Below, piece by piece: positions 11,602-22,309 of a stretch of DNA of 64,000 nucleotides. Origin of the DNA: Marsupella aquatica (lineage: Eukaryota > Marchantiophyta); contig OZ316895.1 in the NCBI GenBank assembly GCA_973895155.1, forward strand, positions 18,352,001 to 18,416,000, given 5' to 3'. The translations under genes and the position numbers were made by a program. Below the pieces are notes generated by a model that did not search any database, was not told the DNA's origin, and worked only from the letters and a program-made list of their open reading frames with translations. Every line of letters starts with the position of its first letter. Position 1 is the first letter of the stretch.

Positions 11602-13680
11602 CAGTGAATAGGTTTTAGGTGTGTGAAGTCCATAGATAGACTACATTTATGGACTATATATGAAATCAGACTAATGTTTTGCCCATTTGCGTAGTTGGTG
11701 AATGCAACCTGTGAAAGGAAGATTGCAGGGGTTGTCACATCCTGTGAATGCTTATGAGGAGGCCCAAAAGCGGAACATAGAGCATAATGTCAGGATTATG
11801 CGTGATCTAGGACTGGGGCCAGACTGCATGCTGATGTGTCTGTTAATATGTCTATTGCAAATTTGATTCCATAGATATATGGAGTTGTCAGGTTCATGTT
11901 ATGTTTTCATATTCCAGATATATTGGTCTCATACTAGTATGGATCCTGTACATAAGTACCATTGTTACTATGTTGTAGATTCTGCTTGCATGTATGTTTG
12001 ATCTGCATTCATTGGTGTATGTTGATGATTGCTTTGTTCCTTAGAGGCCCAACCACACATGTACAGCGACAAAGAGAAAAGCCTGCATTGGGGAAAGGTA
12101 CTTCAACTGGAACATTGCCAAAGAGGAGGAGCTCTAGACTATCACAAGTTACCAAGGTGAACATGGCAGAGTCTGGTGATGATGGCTATACCAGTGCTGG
12201 GTATGACACTGAGGATTCTGACATTGGAGGGTCAGAACCTGAGAGTGAACAGCAGGTAATGCTTGAACTTCATCATCCTAAACCTTAAATCCTTGTCCTT
12301 GTTTCAAAGTATTTGTTAATATGCCTACGTTGTCCATGATGTAGGTACAGAAACAAAATTGTGGTCCTAAGAAGACTGGGCCTGGTGGAGGTGGGCTGGT
12401 GAGACGTTGGAAAGACCCAGACACTGGACTGTTATATGAAAGTGAGTGGATTGTACTGATATACCTTTTTAGTGTGTTTGGAAGTTGATATTCTACTTGG
12501 AAATGAAATTCATTGAAGTGCTTGGTGTTGTGTGTTTGTTTAGTGGTTCCATCAGCATCTGAAGGCAGATCAGGTCAATCTGACGTACTACATTCTAGAG
12601 GATCTTTAGGTAATAAAAATCTGCTCGTCATGCATATGCACGTGCATTTGCTTAACTTTTCAATGTACATATTTTCTGATTGAAAGCATGTGTGTGCATT
12701 GCAAGCGGGGCCTCTGAGATGCGCAGGGAGCGAAGGCATGCTAAGAAGATGTTTGATAATGCTGCCAAAGTATAAAGGAATCAGGGAGATTTGCCCAAAC
12801 ACATTACAATGAGTACTGTACTTTTTTTGAATGTAGATTTAGACATAGATCCTCTCTGTTATTGTGTGTATAAAACCTGGACTATGCATAAATTCCAGAG
12901 TTATGAATTGACATTGCATGTGAAATGCAGATTTATGACAATGATATTGATGACTCTGATCCCAACAAACAGTACTGGCTAGAGGAACTTCGTGGCAATT
13001 TACTCAGAGTCTTTGATGTATCAAAGCCAAAATGGACTGATCATCCACAAGTTCATATAACCAGTGTGTGGAATAACATGGCAGCTGAGTGGAAGTATGT
13101 GGGTGGGGAATTTATTGACAACAAATTCCAGAGTCATTGTCGTGGCATATTGAAGAGAGAGCGCCATAAAATGCATGTTTACTGGAAGAAAGTTTGCAAT
13201 GAGGATCCAACCAAACCTGGGCCATTTGGTGTTGATCCAAAGAAATGGGCAGCTTTGGTATCTCATTTCACCAGTCCAGCATTGATATCTTTGAGTAAAC
13301 ATATGACTGATAAAAGAGCACGAGTGCAAGATACCAGTCACTTTGGTAGAGGAGGGCATGCTGCAGCAGCAAAGAGAATGGTAAATTGTCTATATCATTT
13401 TCACTATCAGTTCTGTCTTTTTTGTGAATCTTGATGAAAACAGACTCTGTGTTTCTCATTCATTGTGTGTTTGAACAAAAGCAAAAGAGAGGATCAAGCC
13501 CAGGTATGTCTGACCTGAAAGAAAACCTTGGTAGTCAGGGTTCATTGCCAAAGGTGACAATGAGCCCATCATTGGCAAGTGCAGAAGGTCAGACTGGTAG
13601 TTTTTTGGGAGCAAAGGTGAGCCTGTCATTGGCAAGTGGGGAGGGTAAAAGTGCTAGCTTACTTGGGCGAGGATACAGAC

Positions 13681-15109
13681 TGTGGTATACCCGTTAGCGA
13701 TAATCTTCTAAATAGGAGACATTTTTAATTTTTTTGGATGGAAGTTAGAAACTTTGAGGTTGTAAGCAGGATAATTAGCCATAAAGAGCATTAAGTGAGT
13801 AGGGAAGAGGAACGGCCTTTACCAAGAAATGAGCGCTTCAACCTGGTGACCGGTAGCAGTAAGAGCGCGAGAAAGAATGAGTACTGGCGGAGGAGCTATG
13901 CAGGTCGAGGAAGAAAACCGAAGGCTTAGGACAATTGTTGAAGCTGTAATGTGACACCATTGATTGAAGACAGGGCGCTGCGAGTAAAACAGGGATAATT
14001 TTTGGGCAGAAGTGTCAACTCATAAGAGACGCCCTCTGTTAGTAGTTCTTAAGACAGCACTATTTACTTACTCAGAGCACCTTTAGTAAGTTTACTAAGT
14101 AGATGTTCACTATTGTTTTACCGACAGCGCTACTAGTTGATTTTCCACCATAGTAAGAAGTCTCTTTTCTAGTTAGCAGCACTCAGTACTCTACTACTTT
14201 TCATACTAGTTAAAACTACAGTATGTAGTTTAGTTTAGATCAGCCTTTCTAGATCTCATTTTAGTTACTTTTCTTTCTAGATTCTAGGGAACACTTTCTC
14301 TGCCCTGACTTTGATGATACTTAAGCCCTTGTTTTTCCTCATTTCGGGTGAGAAGGACTAAATTGGAAGCCTGGCTGTAGATGCAAGACTCCCGGTCGCT
14401 CCCTTTGTTTGTGATCTATTCAGTTGTAGAGATTGCAAATGAAGTAAATGTTTGTGTTGAGGAATTTGTTTTGAAAGATTCCTCGATAAACAAGTGTATG
14501 TTCAACTTCTGGAAATCAAGATGAATTTTATGATTGATTGCTTACAGTGATGAGAATCATTCAAAATTCAAAGATGAATGTTTATAGGAAAGTGTCAAAT
14601 CTATCATTGAGGGACAAGAGTACCATTATTATGCCCTGGACTTTTGCATTAGTGTTTTGTCTATGCCATACCTGATGCCTAGCCAAACCGTGTTGCCATC
14701 ATTTTAATGCAAAGCTCGGCAATTATAATCTGAAATTTACCTTGAAAACGGTAGAGATTATATCTTTCCTGTGATCTTCTCATGACAAGAGCGAGATTTT
14801 GAAGGAGAAGAATATAGGAGAATGGGTTGAGTAAGACCCTAATCTTTGTTGAAGGAAGGGCAATGCCATTCATATTCCTTGAATTCTTCCTTATGTAAAT
14901 CCACCTTCAATCATGATTCCAGAATTAGTTGTTACTGGTTGATTTTATTCTGTGTTTGATCGGTTGAAGATAGAGAAATTTGAGAGGTCAGCTTATATCT
15001 CTTCATTAACACTATTTCCTTCAATAGCTTCCACTTTGTTCTTTACGGGATCGACTTTGGGTTATCTTTGGCTTTAAACCTTGTGTTTTATTTATAGACC
15101 TATATCACA
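13681..15109 (+). repeat. 5' LTR of the Ty3/Gypsy element
   Basis: It begins TG and ends CA and pairs with 22310-23738 over its full 1429 bp with two transitions. It carries several AGCGC-type motifs that recur in the leader. I could not pick out a convincing TATA box. Confidence 0.95.
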
Positions 15110-15117
15110 TAGATTTT

Positions 15118-15135
15118 TGGCGCCGCTGCCGGGGA
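15118..15135 (+). other. Primer-binding site
   Basis: TGGCGCCGCTGCCGGGGA lies eight bases after the 5' LTR. It resembles the tRNA-Asp-type primer sites of plant Athila/Tat elements, where the 3' end of a cellular tRNA starts minus-strand DNA synthesis. Confidence 0.85.
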
Positions 15136-15221
15136 ACGAATTGGAAGTAATTGAAACTCAGGCAGTGAATGCCACTTGTAGTGAAGGATTTTAAGAGCTT
15201 AGAAGGGAGAATTTTGGCCTC

Positions 15222-15386
15222 ATGGAGCCATCTGTGGAATGGCCGGTGATGACATTTGAGACCTATTCTTTCACCATTGACAATGCACCACCTTCTTTTG
15301 AAGAATTGTGGCGAAGGAGAGCGCTCCGTGCAACTGAAAGGAGAAAAGAACGCACCATTAAGAAAGAAAAGCGAAATGGTGCATAA
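15222..15386 (+). CDS. Small leader reading frame of the Ty3/Gypsy element
   Basis: The first ATG after the primer-binding site opens a 54-codon frame (MEPSVEWPVMTF at the start) with an acidic-aromatic first half and a very basic second half rich in Arg and Lys (RRRALRATERRKER). It ends at TAA. I recognise no family. It could be a decayed start of an extra ORF such as those found upstream of gag in some Tat-lineage elements, or a translated upstream frame. Coding status is unproven. Confidence 0.3.
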   Translation: MEPSVEWPVMTFETYSFTIDNAPPSFEELWRRRALRATERRKERTIKKEKRNGA

Positions 15387-15475
15387 TTCTCTGGCAGGGG
15401 CGGATTCTTGGTCCAGACGGAGGGAAGTGTTACTTTTTTGTACAGTATCAGGAGAGGAGCGCTGCTTTACTATGA

Positions 15476-16039
15476 AGAGCGCCGCGGGTTGAGGATGTAT
15501 TGGTTCTGTTGAAGGGGGAGGCCCTGGGTTCAGGGAGATTTCAGGGAGATTCGAGGGAGATCCAAACCATTACGCTCAAGAGGAAGTTCTGGAGGAGAGC
15601 GCTATTAGATAGCAAAGGACGACTCCAGCCGGAAGCGGAAAATTCGGAGATTGGACTTGTGCGGCAGTTACAGACGGAGCGCTACGGGATAGCAAGGGGC
15701 GCCCTCAGATTTGAAGCTGGCCCGGACGCTATCATGCCCTAGGTTCAGGGAAGTACCTTTGAGTTTCAAGTAAGGGTGGACGGCTTCTTGATTAGAACGG
15801 TAAGGCTGGACAGAGGTTCGAGAGTGAATTTGCTTTCTTCTTGGTTGGTAGAACAATTAAATTTGGGACCACTTTTTGCCACCACAGTTAGGATTTGGTA
15901 TGACGGGCATATCCTTCGACCTGTAGGGGAACTTAGGTCACTTGCTATTCAAGTGGGGGATGAATACTATGTTATGGATTTTGTTATAATCGATCCCCCA
16001 GTCATGGAATTTCCTGAAATGGTGTTGCGATCCTTTTAA
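15476..16039 (+). pseudogene. Retropepsin-like reading frame upstream of gag
   Basis: The frame is open from 15476 apart from a TAG at 15740-15742, and ends at TAA. The part after the TAG reads FEFQVRVDGFLIRT, LDRGSRVNLLSSWLV, ILRPVGELRSLAIQVG and FVIIDPP. These blocks align in order with the protease encoded after gag in this same element, which has EVQVQGCVVKG, VDGGSSVNLM, VVPVGRLSGVETLIAG and YIVISPD. The catalytic D-T/S-G triad is DRG here, so proteolysis is unlikely. The final FPILLGRPWL block of the real protease appears as a reduced FPEMVLRSF. It looks like a duplicated or acquired aspartic-protease fold placed before gag. Its role is unknown, and it has no ATG near the conserved part. 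Confidence 0.55.
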
Positions 16040-16089
16040 GCTGGTAAAGGAGGAGGCAGGCAGTATCAAGAGGGGTAGAGAAATGAGGA

Positions 16090-18297
16090 ATGACTGAGAA
16101 AAATCAGCAACCAGGCAAGGAGGAAACCCGAGTCTCGACGTCCCAAGTCCCATCCTTCGAATCACCGGTTCAACCGAGGGGGTTAATTGCAGAATTTCAG
16201 TCACCAGACTTTCCGCCACCTGGAAGTGTAAACGCGAGATTATCCCTCATTCAGCAGAATGATTCGAGGGGAACTCTGGAAGCGCCAACTTCTAGTAGAC
16301 CAGGATTTGTGAACTTACGTTCTGGACCGAAGTTGATTGTCCCCCAAAAGCCTCGAAAGAAGCCTGGAATTTCGGGGAGTTTAAGACGAGCCAGTAGTTT
16401 GGATGATCACATAACTCCATCGAGTTTTAAAACTTTCGGAACATCTCTGGTGTGGCAAGAACGAGAGAACTCACTTACCCCGCAGGAGGAGCAGAATCAA
16501 GGTAGCCTTGAGCAACCCGCAGAAGTCACAACTACGACGCCAGGCACCGCTTTACCAGAGATTGCCCAAGACCCTTATGACACTCCTGAGAGTGTTTTTG
16601 TGGTACCATTGGGAGGCGTTGAGGACTTAGATAACCTGTATACATCTCAGACATCCCACTCGGGAGTATCTTTGTTGGGAAGTGGTACATCAAATTCCAG
16701 TTTACCTTCCAGCACAACCCGCACGCCACGAGGCGGGACCTCTACCCCCGGAAGTACTAAGAGCGCCTCTCCTTCTTCAGCAGCGCCCGTAGTTACAATG
16801 GCCCGGAACCATGTGCGGTATGATAGATTTTTTGGGACCTCAAAGGAGGATGCAGAGGTTTACCTGAAGGAGTTTGAGGCCTCAGCAACTTCTAATGGGC
16901 AGAGCCTGGATGCAGAGAAAGCCAATTTATTCGGGGGGCTAATGAAGAAAAGAGCACAGAAATGGTACGATCGGTTCCCAACCAAACAGGATTGGCCCAG
17001 TGTGAAGGCTGCGTTCTTGGCTAAATTCCAAGAAGATGGAGCAGCAGCCCGAGCATTTACTCGGATATCTCACTTACGTATGAAGAAGCATGGCTCGGTA
17101 AGAAAATACGCTGATAAACTGTTGGATTTGGTTGACCAGTATAACCCTGCCACTTCTAAATTAACTGTGAGAGATTGGTTTGTCAACGGGCTACCTTCCC
17201 GTATTGCCCGATATGTGAGGAGAGAGGGAGGCACGACTTTTGATGAAGCACAAGAAGCCGCACAGAAGTATGTCGATTCTGAGATTTCAGGGAAGAAACG
17301 GGTGAGGAAGGACTTGAAACGAGATAGGCATAAGAAGAAAAAAAAATCCAAGGACAGCTCAGAATCGGAGGCAGAAACCACTAGCAGTTCCAGTGACGAC
17401 GAGTACAGCTCCACGACCACTACCAGTGAGAGTTCGACCTCTTCTTCAGATTCGGAGAAATCTACTCCAAAGAAGAAATCTTCCAGCAAGGGGGCCTCCA
17501 AGACCACTCACCCGAAGAACCTGGATCGGTTGATGTCAGATCTTAGTGGCAAGTTGTCTAAATTAAGTGTCAACATTGCTGCTCTTAAACCTGTGAGACG
17601 ACAACCGCCTGCTATGAGAGTAAACGTTTGGTGTGCTCGTTGCAATCAACAAGGCCATTATCCAAGTGAATGCCCGAATTCCAATCTGAAGGTAAATTAC
17701 ATGCAGATGCAGGAGGAGGCGGAGGGTTATGACTATGATAATTCCTATGCTGTGATAGCACCTGGGGGAAGTCAGTATTTCCCATCGACACCTCAACCAG
17801 CTCCTGGACCAGCATGGGCATCTTCGAAGCCGAATTATGGTCGAGCAGTGCCGAGGCCACCTATGGGACCTCCTGGAGGATATCCACCTCGTGGTGCACC
17901 TCGAGCAAAGGGCTCTTGCTGGAACTGTGGTCAACCAGACCACTATTCTCCTCAATGCCCCTACCCTAGGCAGGAGGAAGGTTACACGCCAGTCTGTGGG
18001 AATTGTCATAAAGAGGGCCACCTGCCAGTTGAATGCCCCAATCCTCCCAAACCCAAAATGATGGTGCGCTTTGCCCAGGAACCAATTAAGGAGACTACCA
18101 GGCCGGAAGCAAAGGTTCGCATGGTATACTCCGAAGAAGTTGAGCATTGTGGATTGATTCATCATACACAGGTAAATCGTGTCGAAGGGAAGGCCGATTC
18201 ACTCTTTGCTCAATCTTTATCCGGAGTAGTACCCGATGTCATGGTGGAGCACTTAGTGAAACCGGAAGTGGTGGGACTACCTAATGCGAGAGTGTAG
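16090..18297 (+). CDS. gag: Gag protein of the Ty3/Gypsy element
   Basis: Gag forms the virus-like particle in the cytoplasm and binds the element RNA. The ATG at 16090 gives 735 residues. A disordered Pro/Ser-rich N-terminal region is followed at residue 237 by the capsid-type domain (MARNHVRYDRFFG, with KWYDRFP and DWPSVKAAFLAKF further on). Next come a Lys/Ser-rich stretch and three CCHC zinc knuckles starting near residues 515, 610 and 636 (CARCNQQGHYPSEC, CWNCGQPDHYSPQC, CGNCHKEGHLPVEC). Three knuckles are more than the one or two usual in this group. The frame ends at TAG, and protease continues in the same register without a shift. Confidence 0.88.
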   Translation: MTEKNQQPGKEETRVSTSQVPSFESPVQPRGLIAEFQSPDFPPPGSVNARLSLIQQNDSRGTLEAPTSSRPGFVNLRSGPKLIVPQKPRKKPGISGSLRRASSLDDHITPSSFKTFGTSLVWQERENSLTPQEEQNQGSLEQPAEVTTTTPGTALPEIAQDPYDTPESVFVVPLGGVEDLDNLYTSQTSHSGVSLLGSGTSNSSLPSSTTRTPRGGTSTPGSTKSASPSSAAPVVTMARNHVRYDRFFGTSKEDAEVYLKEFEASATSNGQSLDAEKANLFGGLMKKRAQKWYDRFPTKQDWPSVKAAFLAKFQEDGAAARAFTRISHLRMKKHGSVRKYADKLLDLVDQYNPATSKLTVRDWFVNGLPSRIARYVRREGGTTFDEAQEAAQKYVDSEISGKKRVRKDLKRDRHKKKKKSKDSSESEAETTSSSSDDEYSSTTTTSESSTSSSDSEKSTPKKKSSSKGASKTTHPKNLDRLMSDLSGKLSKLSVNIAALKPVRRQPPAMRVNVWCARCNQQGHYPSECPNSNLKVNYMQMQEEAEGYDYDNSYAVIAPGGSQYFPSTPQPAPGPAWASSKPNYGRAVPRPPMGPPGGYPPRGAPRAKGSCWNCGQPDHYSPQCPYPRQEEGYTPVCGNCHKEGHLPVECPNPPKPKMMVRFAQEPIKETTRPEAKVRMVYSEEVEHCGLIHHTQVNRVEGKADSLFAQSLSGVVPDVMVEHLVKPEVVGLPNARV

Positions 18298-19314
18298 GAC
18301 AGGGACAAGGTCTTGAAAAATATTTATGCCACCACTCGCTCCAAGCGAAAGGAGGAGAAGGAATTGGCTGTTGTAAAGAAGAAAAACACGGAGAGTAAAC
18401 CTCGTGCACCAACAGAGGAAGGACTTCCCAAGGACCAGGATCCAGCTTATGATCGGTACGATCCGAAATACTTTCTACCCGATATTTCTTCAGAGGTCAA
18501 AGCTCAATTGAAGGAGCTAGTAAAGGAGACTCCTCCCGACCCCACCCTGAAGGAGGTAAAGGCACCAAAGCACAATTCTCCCATTGGTCCTTCTCAAGGA
18601 TATGACATTTTGGCAGATGTGAAGAACTCCCCAGCTCAGATTACTATAGGGGAACTGTTGCAAGATAACCCAGTGTACAGACGGCAGCTTCGAGGTCTCC
18701 TCACTGGTCGAAGACGAAGATGGAAGTTACCGGAGGTGGAGGTGCTACGAGTGATCAGTCAGGATTTAGGCCCACCCGAGATCGAGGTACAGGTTCAGGG
18801 ATGTGTGGTGAAGGGAGTCCCAGTTGATGGAGGCTCTAGTGTTAATCTTATGACTCAGCAGACAGCGTTCGGTCTTGGCTTCACAAAGTTGGAGAGCACA
18901 CCAAAGATTTTGCGGATGGCGGACCAATCACGAGTTGTCCCTGTGGGGAGACTAAGTGGAGTGGAAACTCTCATTGCTGGGGTTCCTTTTTCCTTGGAGT
19001 ATATTGTCATTAGTCCTGATACTCCTTCGAGTTTCCCCATTTTGTTGGGTCGACCTTGGCTGTACAAGGCTCATGTACAGGTGAATTGGAGGACTCGAGA
19101 ATTAACCTTTGCACAACCCAAGGTGGTGGTGAGCTGGGCACCAGACAGACATCAAGGTGAGACTGTGACCGATGATGGATACACTTCGGACTTTTCGGAT
19201 TCTACTTTAATTTTGGACCCTCTAGAGTTTGAGTTGGAAGAGGTTCGATATTTGGAGTTGTACTATGCGGACGTATCTGCTAGGGGATCTGCTCAAGTAC
19301 CCAAGGAGTCGTGA
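18298..19314 (+). CDS. Aspartic protease region of the Ty3/Gypsy element
   Basis: This region follows the gag TAG in the same frame and has no ATG of its own near its start, so it would need readthrough or a different route to be made. The protease matures Gag-Pol. The retropepsin fold is visible as EVQVQGCVVKG, the active-site block VDGGSSVNLM, the flap-like VVPVGRLSGV segment and FPILLGRPWL. The active site has D-G-G where D-T-G or D-S-G is usual, a change also tolerated in some plant elements but possibly weakening. The first 130 residues are Lys- and Pro-rich and look like a linker. The frame ends in TGA at 19312-19314. Confidence 0.75.
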   Translation, partial: DRDKVLKNIYATTRSKRKEEKELAVVKKKNTESKPRAPTEEGLPKDQDPAYDRYDPKYFLPDISSEVKAQLKELVKETPPDPTLKEVKAPKHNSPIGPSQGYDILADVKNSPAQITIGELLQDNPVYRRQLRGLLTGRRRRWKLPEVEVLRVISQDLGPPEIEVQVQGCVVKGVPVDGGSSVNLMTQQTAFGLGFTKLESTPKILRMADQSRVVPVGRLSGVETLIAGVPFSLEYIVISPDTPSSFPILLGRPWLYKAHVQVNWRTRELTFAQPKVVVSWAPDRHQGETVTDDGYTSDFSDSTLILDPLEFELEEVRYLELYYADVSARGSAQVPKES

Positions 19315-22272
19315 CAATCACAGAATGACCAGGAGGCCCCGCAACTAGAAGCGCCCTGTGTTGAGGAAGAGCGCTCACCCCATTTGGAGGAGGCGGATAT
19401 GGAGCTTCCAAAGTTTAGAGAATTTGAACTCAGACCAGCGGGTCTTACTGAAGGGATAGTAGACACTGCTGCGTGCCAAAAAATTGAGATCGAACCTGGT
19501 AAGTTCCTCAACATCGGTCAGCACATCCAGGGCGAGCTGAGAGAACGGTATATTTTGCTGCTAACCCAATACAAGGACGTGTTTGCCTGGAGTCATGCAG
19601 ATTTGAAGGGGATACACCCACACCTTGGAGAACATAGGATTGACCTGATGGAAGGGGCAGTTCCAGTTCGCCAGAGGCAATACCGTCTCAACCCCAAGTA
19701 CTCAGTTCTTGTTAAAGATGAGTTAGATAAGCTTACCTCTGCTGGGTTTATTTACCCTGTACTGAGCAGCGAGTGGGTATCCCCTATTGTCATCGTTCCC
19801 AAAAAGCCTGGTCCGGACGGAAAGATGAAGATCCGTGTTTGTCAGGATTTCCGGAGACTGAATGCTGCCACTCGTAAGGACCATTACCCTCTCCCGTTCA
19901 TTGACTCCGTCCTGGATTTAGTCGCACGTCATGAATGGTATAGTTTTTTGGATGGGTATTCCGGATACAACCAAGTCTCAATTCGTCAGGAGGACCGCGA
20001 TAAGACTACTTTTACCACCGACTGGGGCACATATGCTTTCACCATGATGCCTTTCGGCCTATGTAATGCCCCTGGAACTTTCCAGCGCATAATGATGATT
20101 ATTTTTCAGGAGTATTTGAGGCACTTCATGGAAATTTTTATTGACGACTTCTGTGTGTTTTCTAATTCTGTGGCTGACCACTTGATACACCTTGAGAAGA
20201 CCTTTCAGAAGTGCCGGGACGCTCAGCTGTGCCTACACCCAGAAAAGTGCTACATTGGAATGCAGGAAGGCATTTTGTTGGGCCATGTCATTTCTCAGCG
20301 AGGTATTGAGGTGGATAAAGAAAAAATTCGAGTGATCTTAGAGCTGCAACCTCCGGCTGATTTGAAGCAGTTGAGGGGGTTCCTGGGACACGTGGGTTAC
20401 TATCGACGATTTATACATAAGTACTCGGATAGGGCTCTACCCCTCACTCAGTTGCTGAAGCAAGAGGTTCCTTACACTTGGACCCCTGAGCGACAGGCTG
20501 CTTTTCAAGCCTTGAAGGGATGTTTGGTGACCGCTCCAGTCTTGTCCCCTCCTAATTGGAGTAAGAAGTTTCATGTTTTCATTGATGCTTCTGCTTTCTG
20601 TGTAGGGGCTAATCTCAGCCAACGCGATGAAGCAAATAGGGACCATCCGATTTACTATGCAAGCAGGCAGATGAGTGCAGCGGAAAAACATTACACTATT
20701 ACTGAGAGGGAAGCTTTGGCAATTGTGTTCGCATGTAAGAAATTCCGCCACTACTTGCTCGGCTATCAGGTTGTTTTCCATACGGACCATAATTCCTTGA
20801 AGTATTTAGTCAATCAAGTGGACCTTTCGGGACGAGTGGCTCGCTGGGTTCTTCTGTTGCAGGAGTTCGATTACGAGGTTCAGGTGCGGCCAGGGCAGCA
20901 TCATGAGAATGCGGATTTTTTATCCCGACTTCCTGGTCCTGTGAATGAGCATAGTCTCTCTGATGACTTTCCTGATGAGCAACTTTGGCATATCGAAGGT
21001 GAGTCATCCAAATATTTTGATATTGTGCAAATGTTGTTACATGGGATATTTCCTCCGGATCTGAATGCAGAAGAGAGGGCGGTGTTTATGCATAAGGTTG
21101 GACCCCACTCCATTATCAAGGATGTACTCTTTAGACAAGGTCCTGATCAGAAGTTCCGAAGGTGTCTGGAAGAGAGAGAAATACCGACAGTGTTACAAGC
21201 TCTTCACCAGGGGGATACTGGTGGCCACTATGCCGTCAACACCACAGTTCGAAAGGTCCAGGATGCCGGATACTGGTGGCCCACAATGCATAGGGATACT
21301 TACCTGTTCATTAAGAGTTGTGACCCCTGTCAGCGAGTGGGAAAACCGACTGCTTCCTCCAAGTGGCCCTTGACATCCATTTTGCCATTGGCTCCTTTCG
21401 AGAAATGGGGAATCGACTTCATTGGACCCATTTCTCCAGCAGCACGGCGAACCCGTAGTAAGTATATTATCCTTGCTACCGACTACGCCACCAAGTGGGT
21501 GGAAGCAGCTGCCACGAGGAAGAACGATGCTAACACTGCTGCTGCCTTTTTGTTTGAGCACATTATAACTCGCTTTGGTTGCCCACTGGAGTTGGTAAGT
21601 GATCGCGGCCTTCATTTTCTGAATGCAACTATTGAGCTGATCACAGATCTTTACCTCATTAAGCACCGGAAAACTACCCCATACAACCCTCGGGCAAATG
21701 GGCTTACAGAGAGGGCTAATGGTATCATGGGAAAAATCCTCAATAAGATGGTAGCAGCCCACAAAACTGATTGGGACATTAAGTTATTCTCTGCATTATG
21801 GGCTTATAGAACTGCAGAGAAAATAACAACCTTACGCACCCCTTTTTACCTGACTTACGGATTTGATAGTATTGTCCCTATTGAGTTTTCCATTCCCACC
21901 GACAGAATTTTGGTGCCCGACCGGCTGTCAGTTGAGGAGAGTTTACCGCATAGACTAGTTGACCTTAATTTATTAGAGGAAGACAGACTCGCTGCTTTGC
22001 ATCACACTCATGTCGTCCAGAGTAAGCGTAAGAAGGTCTATGATGCTAAACTGAAAAAAGTGGAGTTAGACGTGGGTGATTTAGCCTTAATTTATGATTC
22101 TCGTTTTATGTTGTTCCCTGGAAAGATGCATACTCATTGGCTAGGACCATATCGTGTTACCAACATATGGAGTAATGGATCTGTAGCGTTGACTACCCTT
22201 GATGGTCATCCTTTAGATACTCGAATAAATGGCTTCCGTCTTAAATGCTATCATTCACCTGCCCCAGACTAG
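19315..22272 (+). CDS. pol: Pol: reverse transcriptase, RNase H and integrase
   Basis: This frame continues in register after the protease TGA, and the first ATG-led product starts in the acidic linker near 19399. Domains in order are as follows. The reverse transcriptase has KIRVCQDFRRLN, MPFGLCNAPGTFQR and IFIDDFCVFS, with FIDD replacing the common YVDD. The RNase H has FHVFIDASAFCVG, YTITEREALAIVF and HTDHNSLKYL. The integrase has an H-H-C-C finger ending CDPCQRVG and a D-D-E core (GIDFIG, SDRGLHF, ANGLTERANG). It ends with the GPY-like LGPYRVTNIW. No chromodomain follows. The frame is open over about 980 codons, consistent with a young insertion. The product copies the RNA and inserts the DNA. 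Confidence 0.92.
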   Translation, partial: QSQNDQEAPQLEAPCVEEERSPHLEEADMELPKFREFELRPAGLTEGIVDTAACQKIEIEPGKFLNIGQHIQGELRERYILLLTQYKDVFAWSHADLKGIHPHLGEHRIDLMEGAVPVRQRQYRLNPKYSVLVKDELDKLTSAGFIYPVLSSEWVSPIVIVPKKPGPDGKMKIRVCQDFRRLNAATRKDHYPLPFIDSVLDLVARHEWYSFLDGYSGYNQVSIRQEDRDKTTFTTDWGTYAFTMMPFGLCNAPGTFQRIMMIIFQEYLRHFMEIFIDDFCVFSNSVADHLIHLEKTFQKCRDAQLCLHPEKCYIGMQEGILLGHVISQRGIEVDKEKIRVILELQPPADLKQLRGFLGHVGYYRRFIHKYSDRALPLTQLLKQEVPYTWTPERQAAFQALKGCLVTAPVLSPPNWSKKFHVFIDASAFCVGANLSQRDEANRDHPIYYASRQMSAAEKHYTITEREALAIVFACKKFRHYLLGYQVVFHTDHNSLKYLVNQVDLSGRVARWVLLLQEFDYEVQVRPGQHHENADFLSRLPGPVNEHSLSDDFPDEQLWHIEGESSKYFDIVQMLLHGIFPPDLNAEERAVFMHKVGPHSIIKDVLFRQGPDQKFRRCLEEREIPTVLQALHQGDTGGHYAVNTTVRKVQDAGYWWPTMHRDTYLFIKSCDPCQRVGKPTASSKWPLTSILPLAPFEKWGIDFIGPISPAARRTRSKYIILATDYATKWVEAAATRKNDANTAAAFLFEHIITRFGCPLELVSDRGLHFLNATIELITDLYLIKHRKTTPYNPRANGLTERANGIMGKILNKMVAAHKTDWDIKLFSALWAYRTAEKITTLRTPFYLTYGFDSIVPIEFSIPTDRILVPDRLSVEESLPHRLVDLNLLEEDRLAALHHTHVVQSKRKKVYDAKLKKVELDVGDLALIYDSRFMLFPGKMHTHWLGPYRVTNIWSNGSVALTTLDGHPLDTRINGFRLKCYHSPAPD

Positions 22273-22296
22273 GCTTGTGACGGCACTGCGCCGTTT

Positions 22297-22306
22297 GAAG
22301 GGGGGA
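22297..22306 (+). other. Polypurine tract
   Basis: GAAGGGGGGA lies just before the 3' LTR. It is the RNase H-resistant primer for plus-strand DNA synthesis. Confidence 0.8.
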
Positions 22307-22309
22307 TTA

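Noticed and set aside
14679-14873. 64-codon frame present in both LTRs of the young Gypsy element
   Set aside because: Its double occurrence is explained by the LTR pair, and its composition is not coding-like.
17070-17507. 145-codon minus-strand frame rich in Glu, Leu and Phe
   Set aside because: It is the complement of the Lys/Ser-rich part of gag and has no independent signal.
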